The notes beneath the pieces were generated by a model. It ran no database searches, was not told the origin of the DNA, and saw only the letters and a program-made list of their open reading frames with translations. This document shows positions 1 through 6,192 of a DNA stretch of 22,283 nucleotides, piece after piece. The stretch is from a virus. Each line of letters opens with the position of its first letter. Position 1 is the first letter of the stretch. The position numbers were made by a program, and so were the translations under genes. The stretch spans positions 1 through 22,283 of the IMG/VR virus record IMGVR_UViG_3300044621_000144; one strand, 5' to 3'.

Positions 1-610
1 CTCTCTGTCGGCCCGTTACACCAAGGCTCTGGCCCGTGCTATGGCTTACACCAAGCAGGTCAAGGCTGCGGCCATCCTGAACCAAGGCTTCAACGCTGGC
101 GTCACCTATGGCGACGGCGTGAGCCTGTTCTCGACGGCGCATCCGCTGATCTCTGGTGGCACCAACAGCAACCGCCCGACCGTGGGTGCTGACCTCAACG
201 AAACGTCCCTTGAAAACGCCGTGATTCAGATCGCAGCGTGGACGGACGAACGTGGTCTGCTGATCGCTGCCAAGCCCCGGAAACTGATCGTTCCGCCTTC
301 ACTGCAATTCGTTGCGACCCGTCTGCTGGAGACCGAACTCCGCGTGGCGACCGCCGACAACGACATCAACGCGCTGAAGAACAACGGCTCGATCCCCGAG
401 GGTTACACGATCAACCACTGGTTGACGGACACCAACGCTTGGTTCCTGACCACGGACGTGCCCAACGGTCTGAAGCACTTTATCCGTACCCCGATGTCTA
501 CGTCCATGGACGGCGATTTCGATACGGGTAATGCCCGCTACAAGGCCCGTGAGCGTTATTCGTTCGGTGTCTCGGATCCGCTGGGTATCTTCGGTTCGCC
601 CGGAGCCTAA
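1..610 (+). CDS. Major capsid protein, 3' part (5' end outside window)
   Basis: The reading frame is open from base 2 to the TAA at 608-610, so 202 residues are visible and the N-terminus is missing. The ATG at 41 is internal, because conserved-looking sequence (ARYTKALARAM) precedes it in frame. The fragment resembles the C-terminal half of HK97-fold major head proteins of the Mu gpT-like type: an Asn-Gln-Gly-Phe segment, then DGVSLFSTAHPL at about residues 38-49, then a long region ending in YSFGVSDPLGIFGS. Capsid proteins of this kind self-assemble into the icosahedral head. A strong terminator follows directly, as expected for the most highly expressed phage gene. The family is inferred from motif and context. 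The exact capsid subfamily is uncertain. Confidence 0.82.
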   Translation, partial: SLSARYTKALARAMAYTKQVKAAAILNQGFNAGVTYGDGVSLFSTAHPLISGGTNSNRPTVGADLNETSLENAVIQIAAWTDERGLLIAAKPRKLIVPPSLQFVATRLLETELRVATADNDINALKNNGSIPEGYTINHWLTDTNAWFLTTDVPNGLKHFIRTPMSTSMDGDFDTGNARYKARERYSFGVSDPLGIFGSPGA

Positions 611-622
611 GTGGTTCTACGG

Positions 623-651
623 AAAGGGGGCTTCGGCCCCCTTTTCTTTTT
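623..651 (+). terminator. Intrinsic terminator after the capsid gene
   Basis: A perfect 9-bp stem (623-631 pairing with 636-644, core GGGGGC/GCCCCC) closes a TTCG tetraloop and is followed by a T-rich tract (TCTTTTTCT). It lies 12 bases after the capsid stop codon. It would uncouple capsid transcription from the downstream small genes, or reduce read-through into them. The remaining bases up to 758 hold no gene. A TATAAA at 665-670 is the only promoter-like element, and it has no convincing -35 partner. Confidence 0.93.
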
Positions 652-758
652 CTCGCGGTGGGTGTATAAACTCGTTAGTCCCAAGATTTTCAACCTGCTT
701 GCTGACCGACTTGGCGGACTGACCTCACAGACAGCAAGCGCAATTTGAGGAATATGCG

Positions 759-1043
759 ATGGCTCGCACTACCTTCTCCGGCCCGGTTGCGTCTGACAAC
801 GGCTTCATTGGCGCTCTCACGGGCAACGTCACGGGCAACGTCACGGGCAACGTCACGGGCAACGTGACCGGCACTACCACCGGCATGCCTGTTCTCACGG
901 CCTACACCACGACCACGCTGCCGACCGTTGTAGTTGGCGGTCTGATTTATGTCTCCAATGCCAACACCAACGCAGGCACGGTTTGCTTTGGTAAGGGCTC
1001 TAGTTGGATTGACATCAAGACTGGTCTGGCGGTTGTCGCTTAA
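759..1043 (+). CDS. Small virion-type protein with GNVT repeats
   Basis: This is a 94-aa protein of unknown function. Residues 1-18 (MARTTFSGPVASDNGFIG) look like the start of phage fibre or head-decoration proteins. Four perfect GNVT-type tetrapeptides follow at about residues 21-36, then a TTTG linker. The C-terminal half, with VGGLIYVSNANT and a terminal W-I-D-I segment, resembles the short beta domain that phage structural proteins often end with. A GAGG sequence at about 747-750 precedes the ATG. Being the first gene after the capsid terminator, it may be a head fibre or decoration protein, but that is inference from position and repeats. No enzymatic motif is visible. Confidence 0.7.
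   Translation: MARTTFSGPVASDNGFIGALTGNVTGNVTGNVTGNVTGTTTGMPVLTAYTTTTLPTVVVGGLIYVSNANTNAGTVCFGKGSSWIDIKTGLAVVA
819..866 (+). repeat. 12-bp tandem repeat, four copies, inside the 759-1043 gene
   Basis: Four head-to-tail copies of ACGGGCAACGTC; the last ends in G. They encode Thr-Gly-Asn-Val repeats. The unit is a multiple of three, so slippage would change protein length without a frameshift. Near-identity at synonymous positions suggests recent expansion. Confidence 0.92.
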
Positions 1044-1058
1044 TAGGAGCGCATCACC

Positions 1059-1340
1059 ATGATGCAAACCGACGTTAAATCGGGTACAGCCGCTGCCGCT
1101 GCGAGTACGGAAGTCACGACTTTCCGCACCCGTATCAAGGCGCTTGCGCTGACCTACACATCTGCCGCCGGGAACATCTCGATTACGGACGGCAACGGTG
1201 GGGCTACGCTGTTCTCGTTTACACCTGCTGCTGCCGCAGGATCGCTGTACATGCTATTCCCTGGCGAGGGCATCCTTGCCCAGACCGGCGTCTATGTGAC
1301 CAACGGCACCGGCACCGCTGCAACGGTGTTCTATGGCTAA
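1059..1340 (+). CDS. Small beta-rich virion-type protein, unknown function
   Basis: A 93-aa protein without a recognisable catalytic motif. It is rich in Thr, Ala, Gly and aromatic residues with alternating hydrophobic patterns (NISITDG, LYMLFPGEGIL, TGVYVTNG), consistent with a small beta-sandwich. The sequence TAATAGGAGC just upstream serves as the preceding stop region and the Shine-Dalgarno sequence. Either ATG at 1059 or the adjacent one at 1062 could be used; the first has the better spacing. The end overlaps the next gene by 8 bases. Its place after the GNVT-repeat protein and near the capsid gene makes a minor head or decoration role plausible. This is not demonstrated. Confidence 0.68.
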   Translation: MMQTDVKSGTAAAAASTEVTTFRTRIKALALTYTSAAGNISITDGNGGATLFSFTPAAAAGSLYMLFPGEGILAQTGVYVTNGTGTAATVFYG

Positions 1341-1587
1341 GTCACCGGCATGGCAACGAGCGGAAGGGAAGAACCCCAAGGGCGGCTTGAACGCCAAGGG
1401 GCGAGCCTCCTACAACGCCGCGAATCCAGGGAAGCCTGGGCTGAAGGCACCACAGCCGGAGGGCGGTCCACGCCGCGACTCTTTTTGCGCCCGTATGAAA
1501 GGGATGAAAAAGAAGTTGACGAGCGCAAAAACCGCAAGCGATCCGAATTCGAGGATTAACAAGAGTCTGCGGGCATGGAACTGCTGA
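1333..1587 (+). CDS. Conserved small basic protein (unknown; DUF6321-like by recollection)
   Basis: An 84-aa basic protein with a distinctive pattern: AEGKNPKGGLNAKGR at about residues 10-24, then a Pro/Gly-rich stretch, RRDSFCARMKGMKKKL at 47-62 and a terminal LRAWNC. I recall this GGLN...SFCARM...WNC pattern from uncharacterised phage proteins, possibly filed as DUF6321. That name is from memory and unchecked. Two cysteines (in SFCARM and WNC) are the only candidate metal or redox residues. The gene starts inside the end of the previous one and overlaps the next by 13 bases, indicating translational coupling. The function is unknown. High Lys/Arg content would fit nucleic-acid contact or capsid-interior association. 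Confidence 0.72.
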   Translation: MAKSPAWQRAEGKNPKGGLNAKGRASYNAANPGKPGLKAPQPEGGPRRDSFCARMKGMKKKLTSAKTASDPNSRINKSLRAWNC

Positions 1588-1823
1588 TATGGAACATCAT
1601 CCTCTCCTTCCTGTCGGCGATCATCTTGTGGGTGATCAAGTCGCACACGGAGGAGGTGCAGCGTATTCAGATCCTCCTCAACCGTACGCGGGAGGAGATC
1701 GCCAAGGAGTACGTCACGAAGGGCGATGTGCACGACGACATGAACCGGGTGATTGCTCGGTTGGATCGTCTTGAGGGTAAGTTGGATGCTTACATGAAGG
1801 AGCAGCGCAGTGCCCTCAACTAG
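1575..1823 (+). CDS. Small membrane protein with coiled-coil tail
   Basis: An 82-aa protein. Residues 1-20 (MELLIWNIILSFLSAIILWV) form one strong hydrophobic helix, probably a signal anchor. From about residue 23 the chain is charged and heptad-like (Val, Ile, Leu spaced among Glu, Arg, Lys and Asp), ending in RLDRLEGKLDAYMKEQRS, so a coiled coil is likely. The architecture matches that of the 91-aa protein at 14797, but the sequences differ. Proteins of this shape occur near phage structural and lysis genes and are sometimes annotated as holin-like or spanin-like, but nothing here proves a lysis role. The gene overlaps both neighbours. Confidence 0.68.
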   Translation: MELLIWNIILSFLSAIILWVIKSHTEEVQRIQILLNRTREEIAKEYVTKGDVHDDMNRVIARLDRLEGKLDAYMKEQRSALN

Positions 1824-2184
1824 CGGTAAGCAGCATAGGTTCATGGCGGCGGTGGCCAATAACCCCAAGTTCGCCAAGAAAGCGGGTGTCCCTCAGTCTG
1901 TGGGGGAAGAGTTCATCAAGGCCGACAAGGGCCGTAAATTTGCCGGAGGTGGCGAAATGGAATCCAAGAAGATGGTTAAAAAGGAACTCTCCTTCATGAA
2001 GAAGAAGGGTGCCCCCAAGTCCATGATCAAGCACGAAATGAAGGAAGCCGGAATGAAGAAGATGGCTTCTGGGGGTCTGTCCGCAGGCCACAAAGCCGCT
2101 GACGGTATCGCCAAGAAGGGCAAGACCCGTGGCATTGAAGTCAAGATGGCCAAGGGTGGCAAGGCCACGGGCGGGAAGTGCTGA
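1810..2184 (+). CDS. Lys-rich conserved protein with KAADG..KKGKTRG tail motif
   Basis: A 124-aa, strongly basic protein. AAGGAG at 1797-1802 lies seven bases before the GTG at 1810, which decides the start; the ATG at 1843 would remove the conserved N-terminus. Residues 6-44 (KQHRFMAAVANNPKFAKK..., then KADKGRKF) form a block I recognise as recurring in uncultured phage proteins. The middle is Lys/Met-rich and helical. Residues 95-108 read KAADGIAKKGKTRG, the peptide that also ends the next two proteins, and KGGKATGGKC closes the chain. The function is unknown. Abundant lysines suggest DNA or capsid-interior binding. The gene overlaps the previous one by 14 bases. Confidence 0.75.
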   Translation: MPSTSGKQHRFMAAVANNPKFAKKAGVPQSVGEEFIKADKGRKFAGGGEMESKKMVKKELSFMKKKGAPKSMIKHEMKEAGMKKMASGGLSAGHKAADGIAKKGKTRGIEVKMAKGGKATGGKC

Positions 2185-2186
2185 TC

Positions 2187-2444
2187 ATGGCTGAAGCAGG
2201 AGCAGGACGGGGGTTGACTGTTCCCCCCACCGCCGCTGAAATGAAGCGGATCCAAGAGCGCGAAAATCGCGGTGTCTTCACCGAAGAGAAGATTGGCAAG
2301 GTCAAGACACCAAAGGGTGAGAAGTTGCCCCGTGATCTGATGCCCGGCGATCTTCCTTCCCCGAAGAAGATGGCTTCTGGTGGCTATACCAAGGCCGCTG
2401 ACGGATGCTGCAAAAAGGGTAAGACCCGTGGAAAGATGGTGTAA
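2187..2444 (+). CDS. Small basic protein with shared KAADGC.KKGKTRG C-terminus
   Basis: An 85-aa protein. The ATG at 2187 is preferred; a GTG three codons upstream (2178) is in frame but overlaps the preceding stop region. The N-terminal part is Gly/Ala-rich, followed by a charged segment (AAEMKRIQERENRGVF). A linker with MPGDLPSPKKMASGG leads to the last 17 residues, KAADGCCKKGKTRGKMV, which match the tail of the following protein at 14 of 17 positions. Two adjacent cysteines occur in the tail. No known domain is recognised. The gene belongs to the run of basic proteins between capsid and connector genes and is probably virion-associated, by inference from context only. Confidence 0.72.
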   Translation: MAEAGAGRGLTVPPTAAEMKRIQERENRGVFTEEKIGKVKTPKGEKLPRDLMPGDLPSPKKMASGGYTKAADGCCKKGKTRGKMV

Positions 2445-2446
2445 CC

Positions 2447-2782
2447 ATGGCAACTAAAAAACTCAGTGAGTTTGGGCGTGCGTTTGCCGATGCCCGCAAG
2501 AGCGGGATGAAGGAGTTCACCTTCAAGGGCAAGCGGTATCACACCCGCACGGCTGACGAAGAGAAGCAGCCCGAAGCCCAGTTCATCGGCGATAAGAAGC
2601 CCGTGCTCGGTGAGCAGGGTTCGCGCCGCCCCGAGTACAAGATCACGGATGTTGACCGTCCGGGTACTCGCGTCAAGTATGAGAACGAGGATGCAGACAT
2701 GCCCACGTTCCGTAAGGGTGGGTACGTCAAAGCCGCTGATGGTTGTGCCAAGAAGGGCAAGACTCGCGGGATGATGGTGTAA
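2447..2782 (+). CDS. Small basic protein with shared KAADGCAKKGKTRG C-terminus
   Basis: A 111-aa protein that starts two bases after the previous stop, with no clear Shine-Dalgarno sequence, so it is probably translated by coupling. The N-terminal part (KLSEFGRAFADARKSGMKEF, then TFKGKRYHTR) is a recurring phage block: a short helix followed by a beta segment. The middle is charged and Pro/Gly-containing. The C-terminus is KAADGCAKKGKTRGMMV after a KGGY linker, paralleling the upstream neighbour. The 15-base junction GATGGTGTAACCATG that ends this gene and starts the next is identical to the junction at 2435-2449. The function is unknown; a minor virion component is likely from position. Confidence 0.74.
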   Translation: MATKKLSEFGRAFADARKSGMKEFTFKGKRYHTRTADEEKQPEAQFIGDKKPVLGEQGSRRPEYKITDVDRPGTRVKYENEDADMPTFRKGGYVKAADGCAKKGKTRGMMV

Positions 2783-2784
2783 CC

Positions 2785-3072
2785 ATGCGTGCCTCCCGTG
2801 GAATGGGTTGTATCAACCCGGCCAAGATGCCCAAAGGCACTGTGAAGCAGCGCCGTGACAACACGGATTTCACGGAGTACGCCGAGGGTGGGCAGGCCAA
2901 GTCCAAGGTAAACGCGGCAGGCAACTACACCAAACCCGGGATGCGCAAGTCGCTCTTTGAGTCAATCAAGGGGCAGGCTACGCAGGGTACTGCGGCAGGT
3001 CAGTGGTCGGCCCGCAAGGCTCAACTTCTGGCGAAGAAGTACAAGGAAAAGGGTGGCGGTTATCGTGACTAA
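2785..3072 (+). CDS. Conserved phage protein with QWSARKAQ...KGGGY motif
   Basis: A 95-aa basic protein. The ATG at 2785, two bases after the previous stop, is chosen over an in-frame ATG at 2743 that lies deep inside the upstream gene. Residues 1-22 contain MRASRGMGCINPAKMPKG. The C-terminal half holds a strongly patterned block: KVNAAGNYTKPGMRKSLFE, then AGQWSARKAQLLAKKYKEKG and GYRD at the end. I recall this block from many uncharacterised phage proteins of aquatic origin. It looks like a short helical basic domain. The function is unknown. It overlaps the next gene by 8 bases and sits in the same cluster of Lys-rich proteins. Confidence 0.73.
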   Translation: MRASRGMGCINPAKMPKGTVKQRRDNTDFTEYAEGGQAKSKVNAAGNYTKPGMRKSLFESIKGQATQGTAAGQWSARKAQLLAKKYKEKGGGYRD

Positions 3073-3301
3073 GAAGCCGCAGCAATCCTTGAAGGACTGG
3101 ACCGCTCAGAAATGGAGAACCAAAAGTGGTAAACGATCTTCTGACACGGGTGAAAGGTATCTTCCAGAGGCTGCGATCAAAAGTCTTTCCCCCCAAGAAT
3201 ACGCAGCAACAACCCGAGCAAAACGAGCAGGCAAAGCCTCCGGCAAGCAGTTCGTAGCCCAACCCAAGGCCGTAGCCAAGAAAACTGCAAGGTTCCGCTA
3301 A
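3065..3301 (+). CDS. Small basic conserved protein (DUF5872-like by recollection)
   Basis: A 78-aa protein started at the GTG at 3065, which overlaps the previous TAA. This removes an upstream in-frame extension that is only the shadow of the neighbouring gene. The sequence has WTAQKWRTKSGKRSSDTGER, then YLPEAAIKSLSPQEYAATTR and a Lys/Arg-rich tail KKTARFR. I associate this W-x-x-Q-K-W-R-T-K-S-G-K...YLP...EYAATTRAKR pattern with a family found in phages and in large eukaryotic viruses and algae, which I believe is DUF5872. That assignment is from memory. The compact, highly basic make-up suggests nucleic-acid binding. The function is not known. The stop abuts the connector gene start. Confidence 0.72.
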   Translation: MTKKPQQSLKDWTAQKWRTKSGKRSSDTGERYLPEAAIKSLSPQEYAATTRAKRAGKASGKQFVAQPKAVAKKTARFR

Positions 3302-4234
3302 ATGGCAACTTCAGGCACCGCTGTATTCAACCTCGATCTCTCTGAGGTCGTGGAAGAAGCCTTTGAGCGTTGTGGCTCAGAACTTCGCACGGGCTACGAT
3401 CTTCGGACTGCCCGCCGCAGTCTGAACCTGCTGTTCGCAGACTGGGCAAACCGTGGCATCAACATGTGGACGATGGAGCAGGGGACGATCACCCTGGTCT
3501 ACAACCAGATGACCTATGCCCTGCCAAACGACACGGTGGACCTGCTTGAGCACCAGATTCGCACGCAGGCTAACAGCAGCAGCAATCAGGCCGACCTGAA
3601 CATCACGCGGATCAGTATCTCCACGTACGCCACGATCCCGAACAAGTTGACCACCTCGCGCCCGATCCAGATTCTGGTACAGCGCAACAACGGGATGGAT
3701 AGCCCTATCGGGGCAACTCTGCCGTCTACGATCACGGCAGCAGCCACCACCATCACCTTGTCTTCTACTGCCGGTCTGCCCGCTCAAGGGTTCATCAAGA
3801 TCGACAATGAAGTTATCGTGTATGGCTACATCACGGGCAACACGCTGTACAACTGCTTCCGTGGTCAGCAAGGCACGACACCTGCTATCCATACCTCTGG
3901 CACCACGGTGTACTGGGCGCAGGTTCCTTGCGTGACGGTCTGGCCGGTGCCGGACAACTCGACCACCTACACCCTGGTGTACTGGAGACTGCGCCGGACG
4001 CAGGATGCCGGTCAGGGCGTGGATGTGGCTGATGTCCCGTTCCGGTTCATCCCCTGCATGGTGGCGGGGTTGTCGTACTACATGGGCATGAAGATTCCTG
4101 AAGCCTATGAGCGTCTGCAAGTGCTGAAGGCTCAGTACGAAGAAGCGTGGCAACTGGCCGCAGATGAAGATCGGGAGAAGGCCGCGATCCGGTTTGTCCC
4201 GCGTCAGCAGTTCATTGGCGGAGCGACTACCTAA
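3302..4234 (+). CDS. Head-tail connector (adaptor) protein with inserted beta domain
   Basis: A 310-aa protein. The N-terminal part (LDLSEVVEEAFERCG, then TARRSLNLLFADWANRGINMW) is the helical start typical of podovirus head-tail adaptor proteins, which bind under the portal and recruit the tail nozzle. About residues 136-206 look like a separate inserted beta domain (TTITLSSTAGLP, IKIDNEVIVY, NCFRGQQGTT, HTSGTTV). The adaptor fold resumes with a Trp/Tyr-rich strand region (YTLVYWRLRR) and a helical C-terminus (PEAYERLQVLKAQYEEAW). Length and plan fit a gp4/gp11-type connector enlarged by the insert. The assignment is by pattern and position. A minor tail protein is the main alternative. Confidence 0.68.
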   Translation: MATSGTAVFNLDLSEVVEEAFERCGSELRTGYDLRTARRSLNLLFADWANRGINMWTMEQGTITLVYNQMTYALPNDTVDLLEHQIRTQANSSSNQADLNITRISISTYATIPNKLTTSRPIQILVQRNNGMDSPIGATLPSTITAAATTITLSSTAGLPAQGFIKIDNEVIVYGYITGNTLYNCFRGQQGTTPAIHTSGTTVYWAQVPCVTVWPVPDNSTTYTLVYWRLRRTQDAGQGVDVADVPFRFIPCMVAGLSYYMGMKIPEAYERLQVLKAQYEEAWQLAADEDREKAAIRFVPRQQFIGGATT

Positions 4235-4651
4235 ATGGGGAATCGCTTTGCATCAGGCAAGAAGTCCATTGCGATGTGTGATCGCTGTGGACAGCAGTTC
4301 AAACTGAAACGCCTGAAGGAAGAAGTTATCAAGACCAAGCGGTTCAATCTGCTTGTCTGTGATGAGTGTTGGGATCCAGACCATCCGCAGTTGCAACTGG
4401 GCATGTACCCCGTTGACGACCCCCAGGCGGTTCGGAATCCCCGTAGAGACTCGACGTACCGGACTGCCGGAACGAACAGTCTGGAGATCAACATTGCAAA
4501 CCCGGAGCAGGGATTCCCAACCGGTGGCTCCCGGGATATTCAATGGGGTTGGAACCCTGTTGGTGGGGCAAGAGCAAATGATGCGGGGCTGACGCCAAAC
4601 TACTTGGTGGCAACCACGTCTGTTGGTACAGTAACCATCCAAACGACGTAA
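4235..4651 (+). CDS. Cys4 zinc-ribbon phage structural-type protein
   Basis: A 138-aa protein that starts immediately after the connector stop. Residues 15-18 (CDRC) and 42-45 (CDEC) form two C-x-x-C knuckles 23 residues apart, the classic spacing of a treble-clef or ribbon zinc site. A conserved segment follows: HPQLQLGMYPVDDPQAVRNP at about 50-69. The C-terminal half is Gly/Thr-rich with IQWGWNPVGG and ends in a beta-like TSVGTVTIQT. Zn-ribbon plus beta tail suggests a structural adaptor rather than a transcription factor, especially between two connector-like genes. The precise role is unknown. The GWNPVGG segment is common in phage virion proteins I recall. Confidence 0.7.
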   Translation: MGNRFASGKKSIAMCDRCGQQFKLKRLKEEVIKTKRFNLLVCDECWDPDHPQLQLGMYPVDDPQAVRNPRRDSTYRTAGTNSLEINIANPEQGFPTGGSRDIQWGWNPVGGARANDAGLTPNYLVATTSVGTVTIQTT

Positions 4652-4660
4652 GGAGTCGAA

Positions 4661-4846
4661 ATGGACGCGAAGAAAGCATTGAAGGCACACATGGCTAAGG
4701 GCCCTGGTGAGGCACATCCCGATTCCAACGTCAAGAAGTTGGCAAAGGGTGGCAAGACCAATCAGCAGATGCGCGAACTCGGTCGCGGTCTGGCCAAGGT
4801 TGCCAACCAGAAGAAGTCTTCGTTCACCTACAAGAAGGGTGGCTGA
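4661..4846 (+). CDS. Small Lys/Gly-rich protein
   Basis: A 61-aa basic protein. TAAGGAG (4649-4655) combines the previous stop with a Shine-Dalgarno sequence at good spacing to the ATG. The chain contains KKALKAHMAKGPGEAHPDSN, then KKLAKGGKTNQQMREL and ends in TYKKGG. It is compositionally like the basic proteins at 1810-3301 (repeated KGG) but lacks the KAADGC tail. No known domain is recognised. It is probably a minor virion or DNA-associated protein, inferred only from composition and neighbourhood. Confidence 0.65.
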   Translation: MDAKKALKAHMAKGPGEAHPDSNVKKLAKGGKTNQQMRELGRGLAKVANQKKSSFTYKKGG

Positions 4847-4847
4847 A

Positions 4848-5108
4848 ATGGCTAAGTTCAGCAAAAAGATGGGTGGCAAGGAAGTCGGGGACGCCTCCGT
4901 CTACGCCGAGCCCCATACCATGAAGGGTGGCAAGGTTGCCCTGGGTAACGGCACCCAGGCGGAGCCAACTGCTGCTAACCGCGTAAACATGTCTGTGGGC
5001 AACATCACCCGCGACGGTTACAACCCCGCCCCCAAGACCTCGGGTATCAAGACCCGTGGTAATGGTTGCGCCACCAAGGGCACGATGGCCAGGGGGCCGA
5101 TGGCGTGA
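4848..5108 (+). CDS. Small basic protein with degenerate TRGNGCATKG tail
   Basis: An 86-aa protein beginning one base after the previous stop. An in-frame extension upstream to 4707 only shadows the neighbouring gene and is not used. It has FSKKMGGKEVGDASVYAEPH at residues 4-23, KGGKVALGNG, a middle VNMSVGNITRDGYNPAPK and the end IKTRGNGCATKGTMARGPM. The tail contains the same elements (TRG, GC, KG) as the KAADGC..KKGKTRG peptide of proteins at 1810-2782, in altered order, and may be a divergent relative. The function is unknown. The stop overlaps the GTG start of the next gene. Confidence 0.67.
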   Translation: MAKFSKKMGGKEVGDASVYAEPHTMKGGKVALGNGTQAEPTAANRVNMSVGNITRDGYNPAPKTSGIKTRGNGCATKGTMARGPMA

Positions 5109-5764
5109 ACTACTCGGAGTTGAAGACCGCTGTTGAGGATTACACGGAGAATTCTTTCTCCGCGACTGACTTCGCCACCATGACGGAGTTGGCTGAGCAG
5201 AAAATCTACAACACGGTTCAACTTCCCGCGCTTCGAAAGAACGTGGTTGGAGCGGTATCAACCAACAACAAGTATCTGTCTTGCCCGGATGATTTCCTGT
5301 CGGTCTTCTCTCTGGCAGTGATCTTGGCTGATGGTTCCTACGAATACCTGCTCGATAAGGATGTGAACTTTATCCGTCAGGCTTATCCGACGCCGACAAG
5401 CACCGGAGTGCCCAGGTACTACGCCATCTTTGGACCCACTACGGCGGGACCGATAATCACGGATGAGTTGTCGCTGATCCTTGGGCCTACGCCAAACGCC
5501 AACTACCAAGTCGAATTGCATTACTTCTACTATCCAGAGTCAATCGTGACCGCCACCAATACTTGGCTTGGTGACAACTTTGACTCCGTGCTGTTTAACG
5601 GCGTGATGGTTGAAGCGGCTCGGTTTATGAAGGAAGAGCCGGATGTGGTTGCCATGTACGAGCAACAGTTTGCGCAATCCCTGCTCCTGTTGAAGCAACT
5701 GGGTGATGGTAAGAACCGTCAGGATGCTTACCGGAACGGGCAGGTTAGGGTGAAGGTCGGCTGA
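5105..5764 (+). CDS. Second connector-like protein (tail tubular protein A-like)
   Basis: A 219-aa protein from a GTG at 5105 that overlaps the preceding TGA. The N-terminus MNYSELKTAVEDYTENSF, followed by TELAEQKIYNTVQLPALRK, is a helical plan shared by podovirus gp11/gp4-type adaptors. The middle is a beta region (YLSCPDDFLSVFSLAVI, YAIFGPT, LILGPTPNANYQVELHYFYY), and the C-terminal helix carries AARFMKEEPDVVAMYEQQF and a final RQDAYRNGQVRV. Proteins of this sequence type recur in uncultured phage genomes and are usually annotated as tail or adaptor proteins. Working with the 310-aa connector, it would help join portal to nozzle. Family assignment is moderate. Confidence 0.68.
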   Translation: MNYSELKTAVEDYTENSFSATDFATMTELAEQKIYNTVQLPALRKNVVGAVSTNNKYLSCPDDFLSVFSLAVILADGSYEYLLDKDVNFIRQAYPTPTSTGVPRYYAIFGPTTAGPIITDELSLILGPTPNANYQVELHYFYYPESIVTATNTWLGDNFDSVLFNGVMVEAARFMKEEPDVVAMYEQQFAQSLLLLKQLGDGKNRQDAYRNGQVRVKVG

Positions 5765-6183
5765 TGACAATCGTTCAAACGCAGACCACCTCCTTCAAGA
5801 AGGAGTTGTACCAGGGCATCCACGATCTGACGACGGATGTCCTGAAGATTGCTTTGTACAACGGCAACGCTGACTTGAACGAAGACACCACCGTTTACAC
5901 CACGACGGCAGAGATCACGGGGACTGGCTACTCGGCAGGCGGCAAGACGCTGACCGGCACGACCATCAGCAGTTCTGGGTATACGGCCTTTGTAGACTTC
6001 GACAATGTGGAGTGGAACCCCGGCGCGTTTACAGCACGGTGTGCCTTGATCTACAACTCCAGTAAAGCAAACCGTTCCATCGCGGTGTTGGACTTCGGGT
6101 CAGACAAGACTTCGACGACCACCTTCACCATCGTCATGCCGGTTAATGACGCCAACAGCGCATTGATCCGGTCTTCAAACTAA
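5764..6183 (+). CDS. Beta-rich virion-type protein (paralogue of 6406-6882)
   Basis: A 139-aa protein, ATGA overlap with the previous gene. It shares a colinear set of motifs with the protein at 6406: LKIALYNG vs FKAALYLA, TAEITGTGYSAGG vs TGEVTGTNYTAGG, ALIYNSSKANRSIAV vs VLIYNSTQSNKAVSV, FGSDKTSTTTFTIVMP vs FGSQTVTAGTFTLTMP. The pattern suggests a small jelly-roll or Ig-like beta-sandwich. The function is unknown. A tail or head decoration role is plausible given the connector genes before it and fibre genes after it. No catalytic residues are evident. Confidence 0.7.
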   Translation: MTIVQTQTTSFKKELYQGIHDLTTDVLKIALYNGNADLNEDTTVYTTTAEITGTGYSAGGKTLTGTTISSSGYTAFVDFDNVEWNPGAFTARCALIYNSSKANRSIAVLDFGSDKTSTTTFTIVMPVNDANSALIRSSN

Positions 6184-6192
6184 GGAAATTGC

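Noticed and set aside
665-670. TATAAA as a -10 or T4-like late promoter
   Set aside because: No convincing -35 element or full late-promoter match; a single AT-rich hexamer is weak evidence.
611-758. tRNA or small RNA gene in the post-capsid gap
   Set aside because: Apart from the terminator hairpin I see no cloverleaf arms or other stable structure.
3377-4153. Long minus-strand open frame (258 codons) opposite the connector gene
   Set aside because: It runs opposite a gene with clear adaptor-type motifs, has an Arg/His/Val-rich composition typical of antisense shadows, and has no plausible family.
5018-5261. Minus-strand frames across the 4848/5105 gene junction
   Set aside because: They oppose well-patterned genes and lack ribosome sites or recognisable motifs.
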